From: Frateuria_A sp049727805
GTDB taxonomy: Bacteria > Pseudomonadota > Gammaproteobacteria > Xanthomonadales > Rhodanobacteraceae
Length of the DNA stretch: 64,000 nucleotides
Direction of reading: 5' to 3'
NCBI RefSeq assembly: GCF_049727805.1
Contig: NZ_JBCNYA010000020.1
Coordinates: 1 to 64,000, forward strand
Under the pieces are notes generated by a model that saw only the letters and a program-made list of their open reading frames with translations, ran no database searches and was not told the origin of the DNA. Below are positions 8,363-16,466 of the stretch, piece by piece. The position numbers and the translations under genes are program-made. Each line of letters begins with the position of its first letter. Position 1 is the stretch's first letter.

Positions 8363-8397
8363 AAAAAGCCCCGCGGAGCGATCCGCGGGGCTTTTTT
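8363..8397 (+). terminator. Intrinsic terminator of the rpsP-rplS operon
   Basis: AAAAAGCCCCGCGGA pairs perfectly with TCCGCGGGGCTTTTT around a GCGA-type loop and ends in six Ts. The symmetric A and T runs mean it can work on both strands, ending fimX-side transcription as well. Confidence 0.93.
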
Positions 8398-8445
8398 CGT
8401 TCCGGTTCTGGGCGAATCCTTTGGATTGCTGCCCAGGCGATACCG

Positions 8446-10485
8446 TTACAGCAAGCGCTGCGGCTCCTGCAGGAAGTTGCCCTGCACGAAGTCGACGCCG
8501 CAGGCGAACAGCAGCGAGGTGCTGGTGGCGTCCTCGACCCACTCGGCCACCGTGAGGCGCTTCATCTCGTGCGCCTGCACGCAGATCTCGCCGATCTTCT
8601 TCTGGTTCTCGGGGTGCTGCGGCAGCTGGTTCATGTAGGTTCGGTCGATCTTCAGGTAATCCGCATCGATGTGCGTGAGCAGCTGGAACGAGTTCAGGCC
8701 TGAGCCGAACTGCTCCAGCGCGAAGCGCCCGCCCATCTTCTTCCAGCGCGTGATGAATTCCTGCGCCGGGCGCAGCAGGGTCACCACCTTGCTCTCGGTC
8801 ATCTCCAGCACGATCTGGCCCTGGCGCAGCGCGGCGCGCTTGAGCCGCTCCTCCAGCCAGGGCAGGAACGCCGCGTCCTGCATGGAGTCGGCGGTGAGCT
8901 TGACGAAGAAGGTGGTCTGGATGCCCTGGCCATCGCGTGCCTTCAGCACGTCGATGGCGCGGTTGATCACCCAGCGGTCGATCGCCGGGGTGAGCTGGTG
9001 CTTCTCGGCGATCGGCATGAAGAAGCCGGGCAGTACCTCGCCCTGTGGGCCGTTCATGCGCAGCAGCACTTCGGAGTACTCGCCCTCGGCGTCCTGCAGG
9101 CTGATCGTGTGCTGGTGGTAGAGCACGAAGTTGTCCTGCGCCAGCGCCTGCTTGAGCAACTGCAGCCAGTAACGCTCGCGCTCCTCCTCGGCCTTCTCGC
9201 GCGCGGCCGGATCGTGCAGCTCCATGCGTCCGCCGCCCTGGCTCTGCGCGTTGCGCAGGGCCTGGCTGGCCTGGTTGAGCAGCAGCTCGGCGTTGGCGTT
9301 CTTCTCGCCCAGCAGGCTGCCGCCGATGCTGGCGGTGACCGTGATCGAGCGGGTGCCGGCGTCGAAGATGTCGCTGGCCACCGCCTGCAGCAGGCCGTCG
9401 ATCCACTGCTTGATCGCCTCGTCGCTGCGCGAATCGAGCACTACGCCGATGGTGTGTTCGGCCAGCAGGCCGGCCATGTCGCTTTCGCCGAGCAGGGCGC
9501 TGACCCGGCCGGCGAAGGCGGCCAGCAATTCGTCCGCCTGGCCCAGGCCGATGCCGGCGACGATGGTCTGCCAGTTGTCCGGTTCGATCAGCAGCAAGGT
9601 CTGGCCCTTCTTGCCCTTGGCCGCGGCGGCGACCGCCTCGTCGATGGTCTCCAGCGTGCGTGCGCGGTTGAACAGGCCGGTGACCGGGTCGCGCTGCAGC
9701 TGCTCGATCAGCGCCGGGTCGACCTGCTGGCGGCGGAACACGATCTGCAGGCAGGGCTCGCCTTCGAACGTGGCGCCGGCGAATTCGACCGTGGCCTTGA
9801 ACGTGCTGGCATCGGCGCGGCGAGCCTGCAGTTCGACCTGGTTGGAAGCCTTTTCCTTGCGCGAATGGGCGCGCAGCAGGTTCTTGAAGGCCTCGGCGTC
9901 GGCGGTGCCGATCATGTCCAGCACCGGCAGGCCCATCAAATCGTCGAAATCGTCGTAGCCGAAGGTCTCCAGGTAGGCGCGGTTGGCGCGCACGTGCATG
10001 CCTTCATGCACGTACGCGATGGCGTCGGTCGAGGAGTCGAGCAAGGCGTCGCAGCGGCGCTCGGATTCGCGCAGCGCAGCTTCCAGCAGGCGTACCTGGC
10101 GACGGGTATGGAGCGAATCGAACTCGCGCTGCAGCACCGCGATCAGCTGCTTGGGCTGGGTGCGCAGCGCGGTGCCGCGCACGCCGCCGGCGAACATCTC
10201 GGCCACGCTCTGGGTGTCGAGCTGACTGACCAGCGCCACCAGCGCCACGTCGCGGCCGTGTGCGTCGAGCAGGTGCACCACTTCGCGCAACTCCAGGCCG
10301 GCGGCCGGATCGAACAGCACGATGTCCGGCTCGAGTTCGTCCAGCGCCGCCTGCATCTGGTCCGCCTGGGTCGCCCGCGCCGGGCGGACGGCGATGCCGG
10401 CATTGCGCAGGAGGCTGATGATCTGTTCGGCGTCCTCGACGGATTTCTCGACGAAGAGGATCTTGATGACGGAATCTTTTTTCAT
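8446..10485 (-). CDS. fimX: FimX/Filp-like degenerate GGDEF-EAL c-di-GMP receptor
   Basis: The 679-residue protein has the order REC-like (about 1-125), PAS (about 140-255), GGDEF (about 265-430) and EAL (about 440-679). It begins MKKDSVIKILFVEKS. Both catalytic sites are decayed. The GGDEF position reads AEHTIGVVL, the EAL motif is EVL (in SEVLLRMNG), and the DDFG loop reads EQFGSG, while the late TES motif in LEMTESKV remains. This matches FimX of Pseudomonas and Filp of Xanthomonas, which bind c-di-GMP without turning it over, contact a PilZ protein and promote type IV pilus assembly. REC also lacks the usual phospho-acceptor context. It stands as a single gene. Confidence 0.85.
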   Translation of the reverse strand: MKKDSVIKILFVEKSVEDAEQIISLLRNAGIAVRPARATQADQMQAALDELEPDIVLFDPAAGLELREVVHLLDAHGRDVALVALVSQLDTQSVAEMFAGGVRGTALRTQPKQLIAVLQREFDSLHTRRQVRLLEAALRESERRCDALLDSSTDAIAYVHEGMHVRANRAYLETFGYDDFDDLMGLPVLDMIGTADAEAFKNLLRAHSRKEKASNQVELQARRADASTFKATVEFAGATFEGEPCLQIVFRRQQVDPALIEQLQRDPVTGLFNRARTLETIDEAVAAAAKGKKGQTLLLIEPDNWQTIVAGIGLGQADELLAAFAGRVSALLGESDMAGLLAEHTIGVVLDSRSDEAIKQWIDGLLQAVASDIFDAGTRSITVTASIGGSLLGEKNANAELLLNQASQALRNAQSQGGGRMELHDPAAREKAEEERERYWLQLLKQALAQDNFVLYHQHTISLQDAEGEYSEVLLRMNGPQGEVLPGFFMPIAEKHQLTPAIDRWVINRAIDVLKARDGQGIQTTFFVKLTADSMQDAAFLPWLEERLKRAALRQGQIVLEMTESKVVTLLRPAQEFITRWKKMGGRFALEQFGSGLNSFQLLTHIDADYLKIDRTYMNQLPQHPENQKKIGEICVQAHEMKRLTVAEWVEDATSTSLLFACGVDFVQGNFLQEPQRLL

Positions 10486-10688
10486 TGAGCCCTGGCGGCT
10501 GCCCTAGGATCGGCTGGAGTCGCCGGCGCCCCTCGCCGCGACCGGAGGCGAGCCGGCGTCTGGCCGTCCAACCTCGTTCACGGTTTGTAGCGGATTCGCC
10601 GGGAGAGCGCCAGCGGCAAGTCGCACAAGGGCAATGCCCGCCGCGATTTTGCGGGTTCCGAAGAAGACGGCCCGGGGAGGGCGCGGGA

Positions 10689-11699
10689 TCACAGCGGACG
10701 CTTGGAAGCGTCCCCGGCGACCTCGCGCACCAGCCGCGGCACCAGGTAGCCCGGCAACCGCTGGCGGACTTCTTCGACCAGCGCAAGGGCACGCGCGTCG
10801 TCCACCTCGAAATGCGCCGCACCCTGCACGCGGTCGAGCTGGTGCAGGTAGTAAGGCAGCACGCCGGCGGCGAACAGGCGCTCGGACAACGCCGAGAGGG
10901 CTTCCACCTGGTCGTTGATCCCGCGCAGCAGCACCGACTGGTTGAGCAGGATGGCGCCGGCCTGGCGCAGCCTGGCGCAGGCGGCGTCCACACCGGCATC
11001 GAACTCGTTGGCGTGGTTGGCGTGCAGCACCACCACCTTCTGCAGCGGCAATGCCTCCAGCCACGCCAGGAACGGCGCGTCGACGCGTTCGGGCAGCACC
11101 ACCGGCAGGCGGGTGTGGATGCGCAGGCGGGTCACGTGCGGCAGCTCGGCCAGGCCGCGGCCGAGCTCCTCGAGCTTGGAGGTGGCCAGTGCCAGCGGGT
11201 CGCCGCCGGAAAGAATCAGCTCGCTGATCGACGGATCGGCCTGCAGGTGCGCCAGCGCCTGCCGCCATTGCCCGGCCGCGGCGATCTCCTCGCCATAGGG
11301 GAAGTGCCGGCGGAAGCAGTAGCGGCAGTTGACCGCGCAACTGCCGCTGGCGATCAGCAGCGCGCGGCCGTGGTACTTGTGCAGCACGCCCCGCGCCTCG
11401 CGCGCGGCGAGATCGCCGACCGCGTCGGCGCTGAAGCCCGGCACCTGGTCCAGCTCGGCCAGTTGCGGCAGCACCTGCAGCAGCAGCGGATCCCGTGGAT
11501 CGCCCGGCTGCATGCGCGCCACGAAACCGCGCGGGACCCGCAGGGCAAAGCCGGCGTCGCCCGGCGGCAGGTGGTCGCCCAGGTGAGCCAGTCCCACGGC
11601 ATCGAGCAGCTCGCCGGTGTCGGTGATGGCGTCCCGCCACAGCTCGCGCCAGTCGGGCGCGGTCGGCGATAGGCGGGCGGCGGGGCTTGCGGTTATCAT
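10689..11699 (-). CDS. epmB: EF-P (R)-beta-lysyl pathway lysine 2,3-aminomutase EpmB
   Basis: EpmB is a radical-SAM, PLP-dependent aminomutase that makes (R)-beta-lysine, which EpmA attaches to EF-P. The 336 residues contain the cluster motif CAVNCRYCFRR, the PLP/SAM regions and the SGGDPL motif. ATG at 11699 is chosen: a longer reading would run across the intergenic region and into efp. It is divergent from efp, its target's gene, with 85 bases between, a common arrangement. epmA is not in the window. Confidence 0.93.
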   Translation of the reverse strand: MITASPAARLSPTAPDWRELWRDAITDTGELLDAVGLAHLGDHLPPGDAGFALRVPRGFVARMQPGDPRDPLLLQVLPQLAELDQVPGFSADAVGDLAAREARGVLHKYHGRALLIASGSCAVNCRYCFRRHFPYGEEIAAAGQWRQALAHLQADPSISELILSGGDPLALATSKLEELGRGLAELPHVTRLRIHTRLPVVLPERVDAPFLAWLEALPLQKVVVLHANHANEFDAGVDAACARLRQAGAILLNQSVLLRGINDQVEALSALSERLFAAGVLPYYLHQLDRVQGAAHFEVDDARALALVEEVRQRLPGYLVPRLVREVAGDASKRPL

Positions 11700-11723
11700 G
11701 GCGGGCCTTGAGGCGGGCCTTGA
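11700..11723. repeat. Tandem 12-bp duplication in the epmB-efp intergenic region
   Basis: GGCGGGCCTTGA occurs twice head to tail (11700-11711 and 11712-11723), directly at the epmB start codon. The second copy is followed by TATTTT at 11739-11744, a possible -10 for efp. It is probably a slippage duplication in the shared regulatory region. Confidence 0.7.
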
Positions 11724-11784
11724 GCCCGTGCAAACCCCTATTTTAGCCGCCAGCGGGCGGTGTTCACCTCTGGAGCAGAAGCGC

Positions 11785-12354
11785 ATGGCGACCGCCGGTC
11801 TCAACGACGTCAAGAAGGGTATGAAGATCCTTCACAACAATGACCCGTGGGTCATCACCGACGCCGACTTCATCAAGCCCGGCAAGGGCCAGGCGTTCAC
11901 CCGCATCTTCATCCGCAACCTGAAGACGGGCCGCACCACCGAGCAGACGATGAAGTCGTCCGACTCCTTCGAGGTCGCCGACGTCACCGATACCGACATG
12001 CAGTACCTGTACTCCGACGGCGAGTTCTGGCACTTCATGCAGCAGGAGACCTTCGAGCAGCACCAGGCCAGCAAGGCCGGCGTGGGCGATGCCGCCAAGT
12101 GGCTCAAGGGCGAGGAAGAGTGCGTGGTGACCCTGTTCAACGGCGAGATCATCACCGTGCAGCCGCCGAACTTCGTCGAGCTGAAGATCACCGAGACCGA
12201 CCCGGGCGTCCGCGGCGACACCTCCGGCGGCGGCGGCAAGCCGGCCACGCTGGAAACCGGCGCGGTGGTGCGCGTGCCGCTGTTCGTCGGCACCGACGAG
12301 GTGATCAAGGTCGACACCCGCACCGGCGAATACGTCAGCCGCGTCGGCAAGTAA
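11785..12354 (+). CDS. efp: Elongation factor P
   Basis: EF-P binds between the P and E sites and rescues ribosomes stalled at polyproline. The 189-residue protein has the three domains of the family. The modification loop reads IKPGKGQAF with the acceptor lysine at K34, the same position that EpmA/EpmB modify in E. coli, and epmB is the divergent neighbour. The ATG at 11785 gives K34 exactly and is therefore preferred over upstream in-frame codons. A terminator follows. Confidence 0.97.
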   Translation: MATAGLNDVKKGMKILHNNDPWVITDADFIKPGKGQAFTRIFIRNLKTGRTTEQTMKSSDSFEVADVTDTDMQYLYSDGEFWHFMQQETFEQHQASKAGVGDAAKWLKGEEECVVTLFNGEIITVQPPNFVELKITETDPGVRGDTSGGGGKPATLETGAVVRVPLFVGTDEVIKVDTRTGEYVSRVGK

Positions 12355-12377
12355 GCGGCCGACGGCAGCAAACCCGG

Positions 12378-12411
12378 CGGCACGGCAGCGCAGGCGCCGT
12401 GCCGTTTTCGT
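12378..12411 (+). terminator. Intrinsic terminator of efp
   Basis: CGGCACGGC (12378-12386) pairs with GCCGTGCCG (12396-12404) around a 9-base loop and runs into TTTTCGTT. It lies 24 bases after the efp stop. Confidence 0.85.
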
Positions 12412-12435
12412 TCCAGCCATGACACGAGGGCCGCA

Positions 12436-13767
12436 ATGCGTCCAGCCGCCACCGAGATCGACCTGCTCATCGAAGCCCGCTGGGTGGTTCCGGTCGAGCC
12501 GCACGCCGTGGTGCTGGAACACCATGCGGTCGCGGTCGATGGCGGTGAGATCAGGGCGATCCTGCCGATCGCCGAGGCACGCGCCGCCTATGCGCCGCGC
12601 GAGCGGGTCGAGCTTGCCGAGCACGCGCTCATCCCGGGCCTGGTCAACAGCCATACGCACAACCCGATGACGCTCATGCGCGGGCTGGCCGACGACCTGC
12701 CGCTGATGACCTGGCTGCAGCAGCACATCTGGCCGGCCGAGGCCAAGGTGATCGGGCCCGAATTCGTGCGCGACGGCGTGGAGCTGGCGGTGGCCGAGAT
12801 GCTGCGCGGCGGCACCACCTGCGCCAACGAGAACTACTTCTTCCCCGACGTGATCGGCGCGACCTACCGGCGGCTGGGTTTCCGCGCCGTGGTCGGCCTG
12901 CCGGTGATCGAGTTCCCGACCGCCTGGGCCAAGAGCCAGGACGAGTACTTCGAACGCGCCGGCGAGGTGCACGACAGCTTCCGCGGCGACGGTCTGGTCG
13001 GCACGGCGTTCGCGCCGCATGCGCCCTACACGGTGTCGGACGACAGCTTCGAACGCATCCGCGTGCTGGCCGACCAGCTCGACATCCCGGTCCACCTGCA
13101 CCTGCACGAGACCGCGACCGAGGTCGAGGACGAAAAGAAGAAGTCCGGCCTGCGCCCGTTCCAGCGCCTGCAGAAGCTGGGCCTGGTGAACGACCGGCTG
13201 ATCGCCGTGCACATGACGCAGATGACCGAGGGCGAGATCGCCGCCTGCGCCGAAGCGGGCGTGTCGGTGGTGCATTGTCCCGAGTCGAACCTCAAGCTCG
13301 CCTCCGGTTTCTGCCCGGCGGAAAAACTGCGTCGCGCCGGGGTCAACCTGGCGATCGGCACGGACGGCTGCGCGTCGAACAACGACCTGGACATGATCGG
13401 CGAGCTGCGCACCGCCGCGCTGCTCGCCAAGGCAGTCGCCTCCGATGCCGCCGCCTTCGATGCGGCCTACGCGCTGCGCGCGGCCACGCTCAACGGCGCC
13501 AGGGCGATCGGGCTGGACAGCCGCATCGGTTCGATCGAGCCGGGCAAGCAGGCCGACCTGGCCGCGGTGCGGCTGGGTGACATCGAGACGCAACCGCTGT
13601 TCCACGTCGCCTCGCAGCTTGCCTACGCGGCCGGCCGCCACCAGGTCACCGACGTGTGGATCGCCGGCCATCGCAAGCTGGCCGCGCGCGAGCTGGTCGA
13701 TCTCGATTCCGCGGCGATCCTGGCCAAGGCGCATGCCTGGCGCGAACGCATCGCCGCGTTCTCCTGA
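12436..13767 (+). CDS. mtaD: Amidohydrolase of the MtaD type (TRZ/ATZ family deaminase)
   Basis: A 443-residue metal-dependent hydrolase of the 5'-methylthioadenosine/S-adenosylhomocysteine deaminase group. Metal and catalytic residues are visible: H73 and H75 in NSHTHNP, HLHLHETATEVED, and the late Asp in IGTDGCASNNDLDM. Relatives include PA3170 of P. aeruginosa, which deaminates methylthioadenosine and lies next to ubiG and mupP, as here. The exact substrate cannot be read from the sequence. It is 10 bases before a YciI gene. Confidence 0.85.
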   Translation: MRPAATEIDLLIEARWVVPVEPHAVVLEHHAVAVDGGEIRAILPIAEARAAYAPRERVELAEHALIPGLVNSHTHNPMTLMRGLADDLPLMTWLQQHIWPAEAKVIGPEFVRDGVELAVAEMLRGGTTCANENYFFPDVIGATYRRLGFRAVVGLPVIEFPTAWAKSQDEYFERAGEVHDSFRGDGLVGTAFAPHAPYTVSDDSFERIRVLADQLDIPVHLHLHETATEVEDEKKKSGLRPFQRLQKLGLVNDRLIAVHMTQMTEGEIAACAEAGVSVVHCPESNLKLASGFCPAEKLRRAGVNLAIGTDGCASNNDLDMIGELRTAALLAKAVASDAAAFDAAYALRAATLNGARAIGLDSRIGSIEPGKQADLAAVRLGDIETQPLFHVASQLAYAAGRHQVTDVWIAGHRKLAARELVDLDSAAILAKAHAWRERIAAFS

Positions 13768-13777
13768 AGAGGTGGGC

Positions 13778-14032
13778 ATGAATCTGTTTCTGGTCATGGT
13801 GATGCGCCGCCCGCAGTTCGATCCCGCGGTGGTGCCGGCGCACAACGGCTTCCTCGACGAATTGCGTGCGGAAGGCCGCCTGGAGCGTTCGGGCCCGTTC
13901 GGCGACAAGTCCGGCGGCGCCTACCTGTTGCGCGCGGCGGATCTTGCCGAGGCGCAGGCCATCGCCCACCGCGATCCGACGCACGTCAGTGGCGGTTGGG
14001 ACGTGACGGTGTACGAATGGCAGGCGCACTGA
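13778..14032 (+). CDS. YciI family protein
   Basis: An 84-residue single-domain protein of the YciI ferredoxin-like fold. It has the conserved histidine in VPAHNGFLDEL, RSGPFGDKSGGAYLL and a late Asp in HRDPTH. The cellular role of most members is unknown. The gene has a GAGGTGGGC ribosome-binding stretch inside the end of the deaminase gene and is most likely cotranscribed with it. Confidence 0.85.
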   Translation: MNLFLVMVMRRPQFDPAVVPAHNGFLDELRAEGRLERSGPFGDKSGGAYLLRAADLAEAQAIAHRDPTHVSGGWDVTVYEWQAH

Positions 14033-14104
14033 CGTTCGTATTCCGACTTTGAGCCGGCAGCCCTCCCCCATGCCGGGTGTGGGGCACCCGCAAGGAAACT
14101 CACC

Positions 14105-14815
14105 ATGACCGATACCACCGCCAACGTCAGCCCCGAGGAAATTGCCCGCTTCGACAAGCTGGCCGCGCGCTGGTGGGATCCGGACGGCGAATCGCGCCCG
14201 CTGCACGACCTCAACCCCGTGCGCGCCGCCTATGTCGCCGGGCGCGTGGACCTGCGCGACGCAAAAGTGGCCGACGTCGGCTGCGGCGGCGGCCTGCTCA
14301 GCGAGGTGCTGGCGCGCGAAGGTGCGCAGGTCACCGGCATCGATCTCGGCGAGAAGGTGATCGAAGTCGCGAAGCTGCATCTGTACGAGTCCGGACTGAA
14401 GATCGACTACCGCGTGCAGGCCTCCGCGGCGCTCGCCGCCAGCGAGCCGGCCAGCTTCGACGCCGTGTGCTGCATGGAACTGATCGAGCACGTGCCCGAT
14501 CCGACCGCGCTGGTGAACGACCTGGCCGCGCTGCTCAAGCCGGGCGCGCGCCTGTTCATGTCCACCCTCAACCGCACGCCGGCCGCGTTCGGGGCGGCGA
14601 TCCTGGGCGCCGAGTACGTGATGCGGCTGCTGCCGCGCGGTACGCACCACTACGCGCAATTCCTCAAGCCTTCCGAACTCGGCCGCCTGTTGCGCCACGC
14701 CGGGCTGGAGCTGGAGGACGTCTCGGGTCTGGCCTACAACCCGCTCACGCGCAAGGCCTCGTTGAGCCGCATCACCGCGGTCAACTACCTGCTGTGCGCG
14801 CGCAAGCCCGCATGA
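14105..14815 (+). CDS. ubiG: Ubiquinone biosynthesis O-methyltransferase UbiG
   Basis: UbiG carries out both O-methylations of ubiquinone synthesis. The 236 residues show SAM motif I ADVGCGGGLLSEV (residues 56-68), the acidic end of beta 2 in GIDLG, and the UbiG signature CCMELIEHVPDP. The N-terminal ARWWDPDGESRPLHDLNP is also typical. The stop overlaps the next start (ATGA), so ubiG and the phosphatase are translationally coupled. A small hairpin, CGGGTG-tgggg-CACCCG, sits just before the ribosome-binding site AAGGAAA. Confidence 0.95.
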   Translation: MTDTTANVSPEEIARFDKLAARWWDPDGESRPLHDLNPVRAAYVAGRVDLRDAKVADVGCGGGLLSEVLAREGAQVTGIDLGEKVIEVAKLHLYESGLKIDYRVQASAALAASEPASFDAVCCMELIEHVPDPTALVNDLAALLKPGARLFMSTLNRTPAAFGAAILGAEYVMRLLPRGTHHYAQFLKPSELGRLLRHAGLELEDVSGLAYNPLTRKASLSRITAVNYLLCARKPA

Positions 14816-15492
14816 AGCCGCTGCCGCCCACGATCGAGGGCGTGCTGTTCGACCTCGACGGCACCCTGCTCGACAGCGCTCCGGACCTCTACGCCGCGCT
14901 CGAGCGCCAGTGCGGGGAAGAGGGCGCGCCGGTGCCGCCCTACGCGCCGGTGCGCGAAGTGGTCTCGCGCGGTGCGCGCGCCGTGCTGCGCTGTGCTTTC
15001 GGCCACTTGGGCGAGCCCGCGGTGGAAGCGCGCGTGGAACGCTACCTGACGCTGTACGAAGAAGTGATGGGCCAGGCCACGCGGCCCTTCGAAGGCATCG
15101 AGCCGATGCTCGGCCAGCTCGAAGCCGCCGGCGTGCGCTGGGGTATCGTCACCAACAAGGCCGGTTTCCTCACCGAGGAGCTGCTGCGGCGGATCGGCTG
15201 GGACGGCCGCGCCGCAGCCGTGGTCAGCGGCGACACCCTGCCGGTGAAGAAGCCCGACCCGGCGCCGGTGCGCCTGGCCTGCGAACGCGCAGGCATCGCT
15301 GCGGCGCGCAGCCTGTTCGTCGGCGACGATCGCCGCGACGTCATGGCGGGCGCGGCGGCCGGGCTGTACACCGTGGCGGTGGCCTGGGGCTATCTCGATG
15401 GCGGCGATCCGCGCGAATGGAACGCCGACGCCGTGCTCGACACGCCCGCGCAGTTCGCCCAGTGGCTGCGCCGTGGGCGAGCGGTGGCGTGA
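14812..15492 (+). CDS. mupP: HAD phosphatase, probable MupP (N-acetylmuramic acid 6-phosphate phosphatase)
   Basis: A 226-residue haloacid-dehalogenase phosphatase. The nucleophile is D14 with D16 in FDLDGTLLDS; the other motifs are VTNK, KKPDPAPV and FVGDDRRDV. By sequence it would often be called phosphoglycolate phosphatase (Gph). Placement directly after ubiG and near an MtaD homologue is that of P. aeruginosa PA3172 (MupP), which feeds the AmgK-MurU cell-wall recycling route, so MupP is preferred. It overlaps both neighbours by 4 and 1 bases. Confidence 0.72.
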   Translation: MKPLPPTIEGVLFDLDGTLLDSAPDLYAALERQCGEEGAPVPPYAPVREVVSRGARAVLRCAFGHLGEPAVEARVERYLTLYEEVMGQATRPFEGIEPMLGQLEAAGVRWGIVTNKAGFLTEELLRRIGWDGRAAAVVSGDTLPVKKPDPAPVRLACERAGIAAARSLFVGDDRRDVMAGAAAGLYTVAVAWGYLDGGDPREWNADAVLDTPAQFAQWLRRGRAVA

Positions 15493-16340
15493 TGGAGGCC
15501 GGCCACGACGCCCTGCAGAGCTACCTGGACAAGTGGCTGGCCGCGCAGCCGGCACAGCGCGTGGCGCTTGCTTTCGTGGAACCCGCGCGCCACCCGGGCC
15601 ATGTCGCGCTGGCCGCGCTGGAGCAGGAATGGCTCGGCGCCGCCTACGGCATCCGCGAACCGCACGTGGCCGCCACCAAGCTCAACTGGTGGGCGGAGGA
15701 ACTGGCAGGTGCCGCGGAAAGTGGCGGGCGCCATCCGCTGACCCAGGTGCTGTTCGACGACGAGCGTGCCGCCCGCATCGGCAGCGAGCGTTGGCTGGCG
15801 CCGGTGCTGGCCGCGATGGCCCAACTGGAGGAGGGCACGGCGGCCGACTTCGGTGCGCAAGTGGCCGCCGCCTCGCAACTGCATGGCGCACTGGCCGCCC
15901 TGGAGACGGCCTGGTGGTTCGGCGATTCGGCCTCGCCCGAACGCGCCGCGCGGATGGCCACGCTCGCCCATCTGCTGCATGCACTACGCCGGCTCGACGA
16001 CGATGCCGAGCGTGACCGTCTGCCGCTGCCGATGGCCTCGCTGGCGCGCCATGGCCTCAGCCGCGACCAATTGCGCCGCGCAGGTACCGCGCGCAACGCC
16101 GCGGCACGCGATCAGCTCGGCGAGATCACCGCCGCTTGGCGCGAGGCGGCACGGTTGCCGGGGCCGCTCAGCGTGTTCCGCGCCGTCGAATCGCGTGAAG
16201 GCGAGCGCCTGGCCCAGCGCGCCATGGGCGCCGCCGAGCCGCTGGAAGCGCTGCAGCGCGCGCGTCCGGCGGGTGGGCTGGCGACGACCCTGGCCGCCTG
16301 GCAGGCGGCGCGCCGCTGGCGGCGCGCGGGCGGTGCCTGA
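15492..16340 (+). CDS. Squalene/phytoene synthase-like protein lacking the first Asp-rich motif
   Basis: The 282-residue protein has the all-helical trans-isoprenyl synthase fold. The second acidic region is present as RRLDDDAERDRLPLP. The first DxxxD region, which coordinates the magnesium ions of the prenyl substrate, reads YGIREPHVAATKLNWWAEEL and has no Asp pair. That pattern is seen in NDUFAF6-like members rather than true phytoene synthases. It is translationally coupled to the preceding phosphatase, third in a ubiG-mupP operon. The function is unknown; there are no other carotenoid or hopanoid genes in the window. Confidence 0.7.
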   Translation: MEAGHDALQSYLDKWLAAQPAQRVALAFVEPARHPGHVALAALEQEWLGAAYGIREPHVAATKLNWWAEELAGAAESGGRHPLTQVLFDDERAARIGSERWLAPVLAAMAQLEEGTAADFGAQVAAASQLHGALAALETAWWFGDSASPERAARMATLAHLLHALRRLDDDAERDRLPLPMASLARHGLSRDQLRRAGTARNAAARDQLGEITAAWREAARLPGPLSVFRAVESREGERLAQRAMGAAEPLEALQRARPAGGLATTLAAWQAARRWRRAGGA

Positions 16341-16466
16341 TCAAACCCCCGGCAGGGGGTGCGGGCACTCAACACAGTGTTTCCGCATCGTGCCTGTTGC
16401 CCCTGCGCCCGCTGCCCCAAAATAGAGAGCCGCACGGCGCCATTCGCCTGCCGCAAGGACATCCCC

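Noticed and set aside
14033..14104. Possible riboswitch before ubiG (hairpin CGGGTG-tgggg-CACCCG)
   Set aside because: One small stem without any known SAM or SAH riboswitch core; probably just a leader hairpin.
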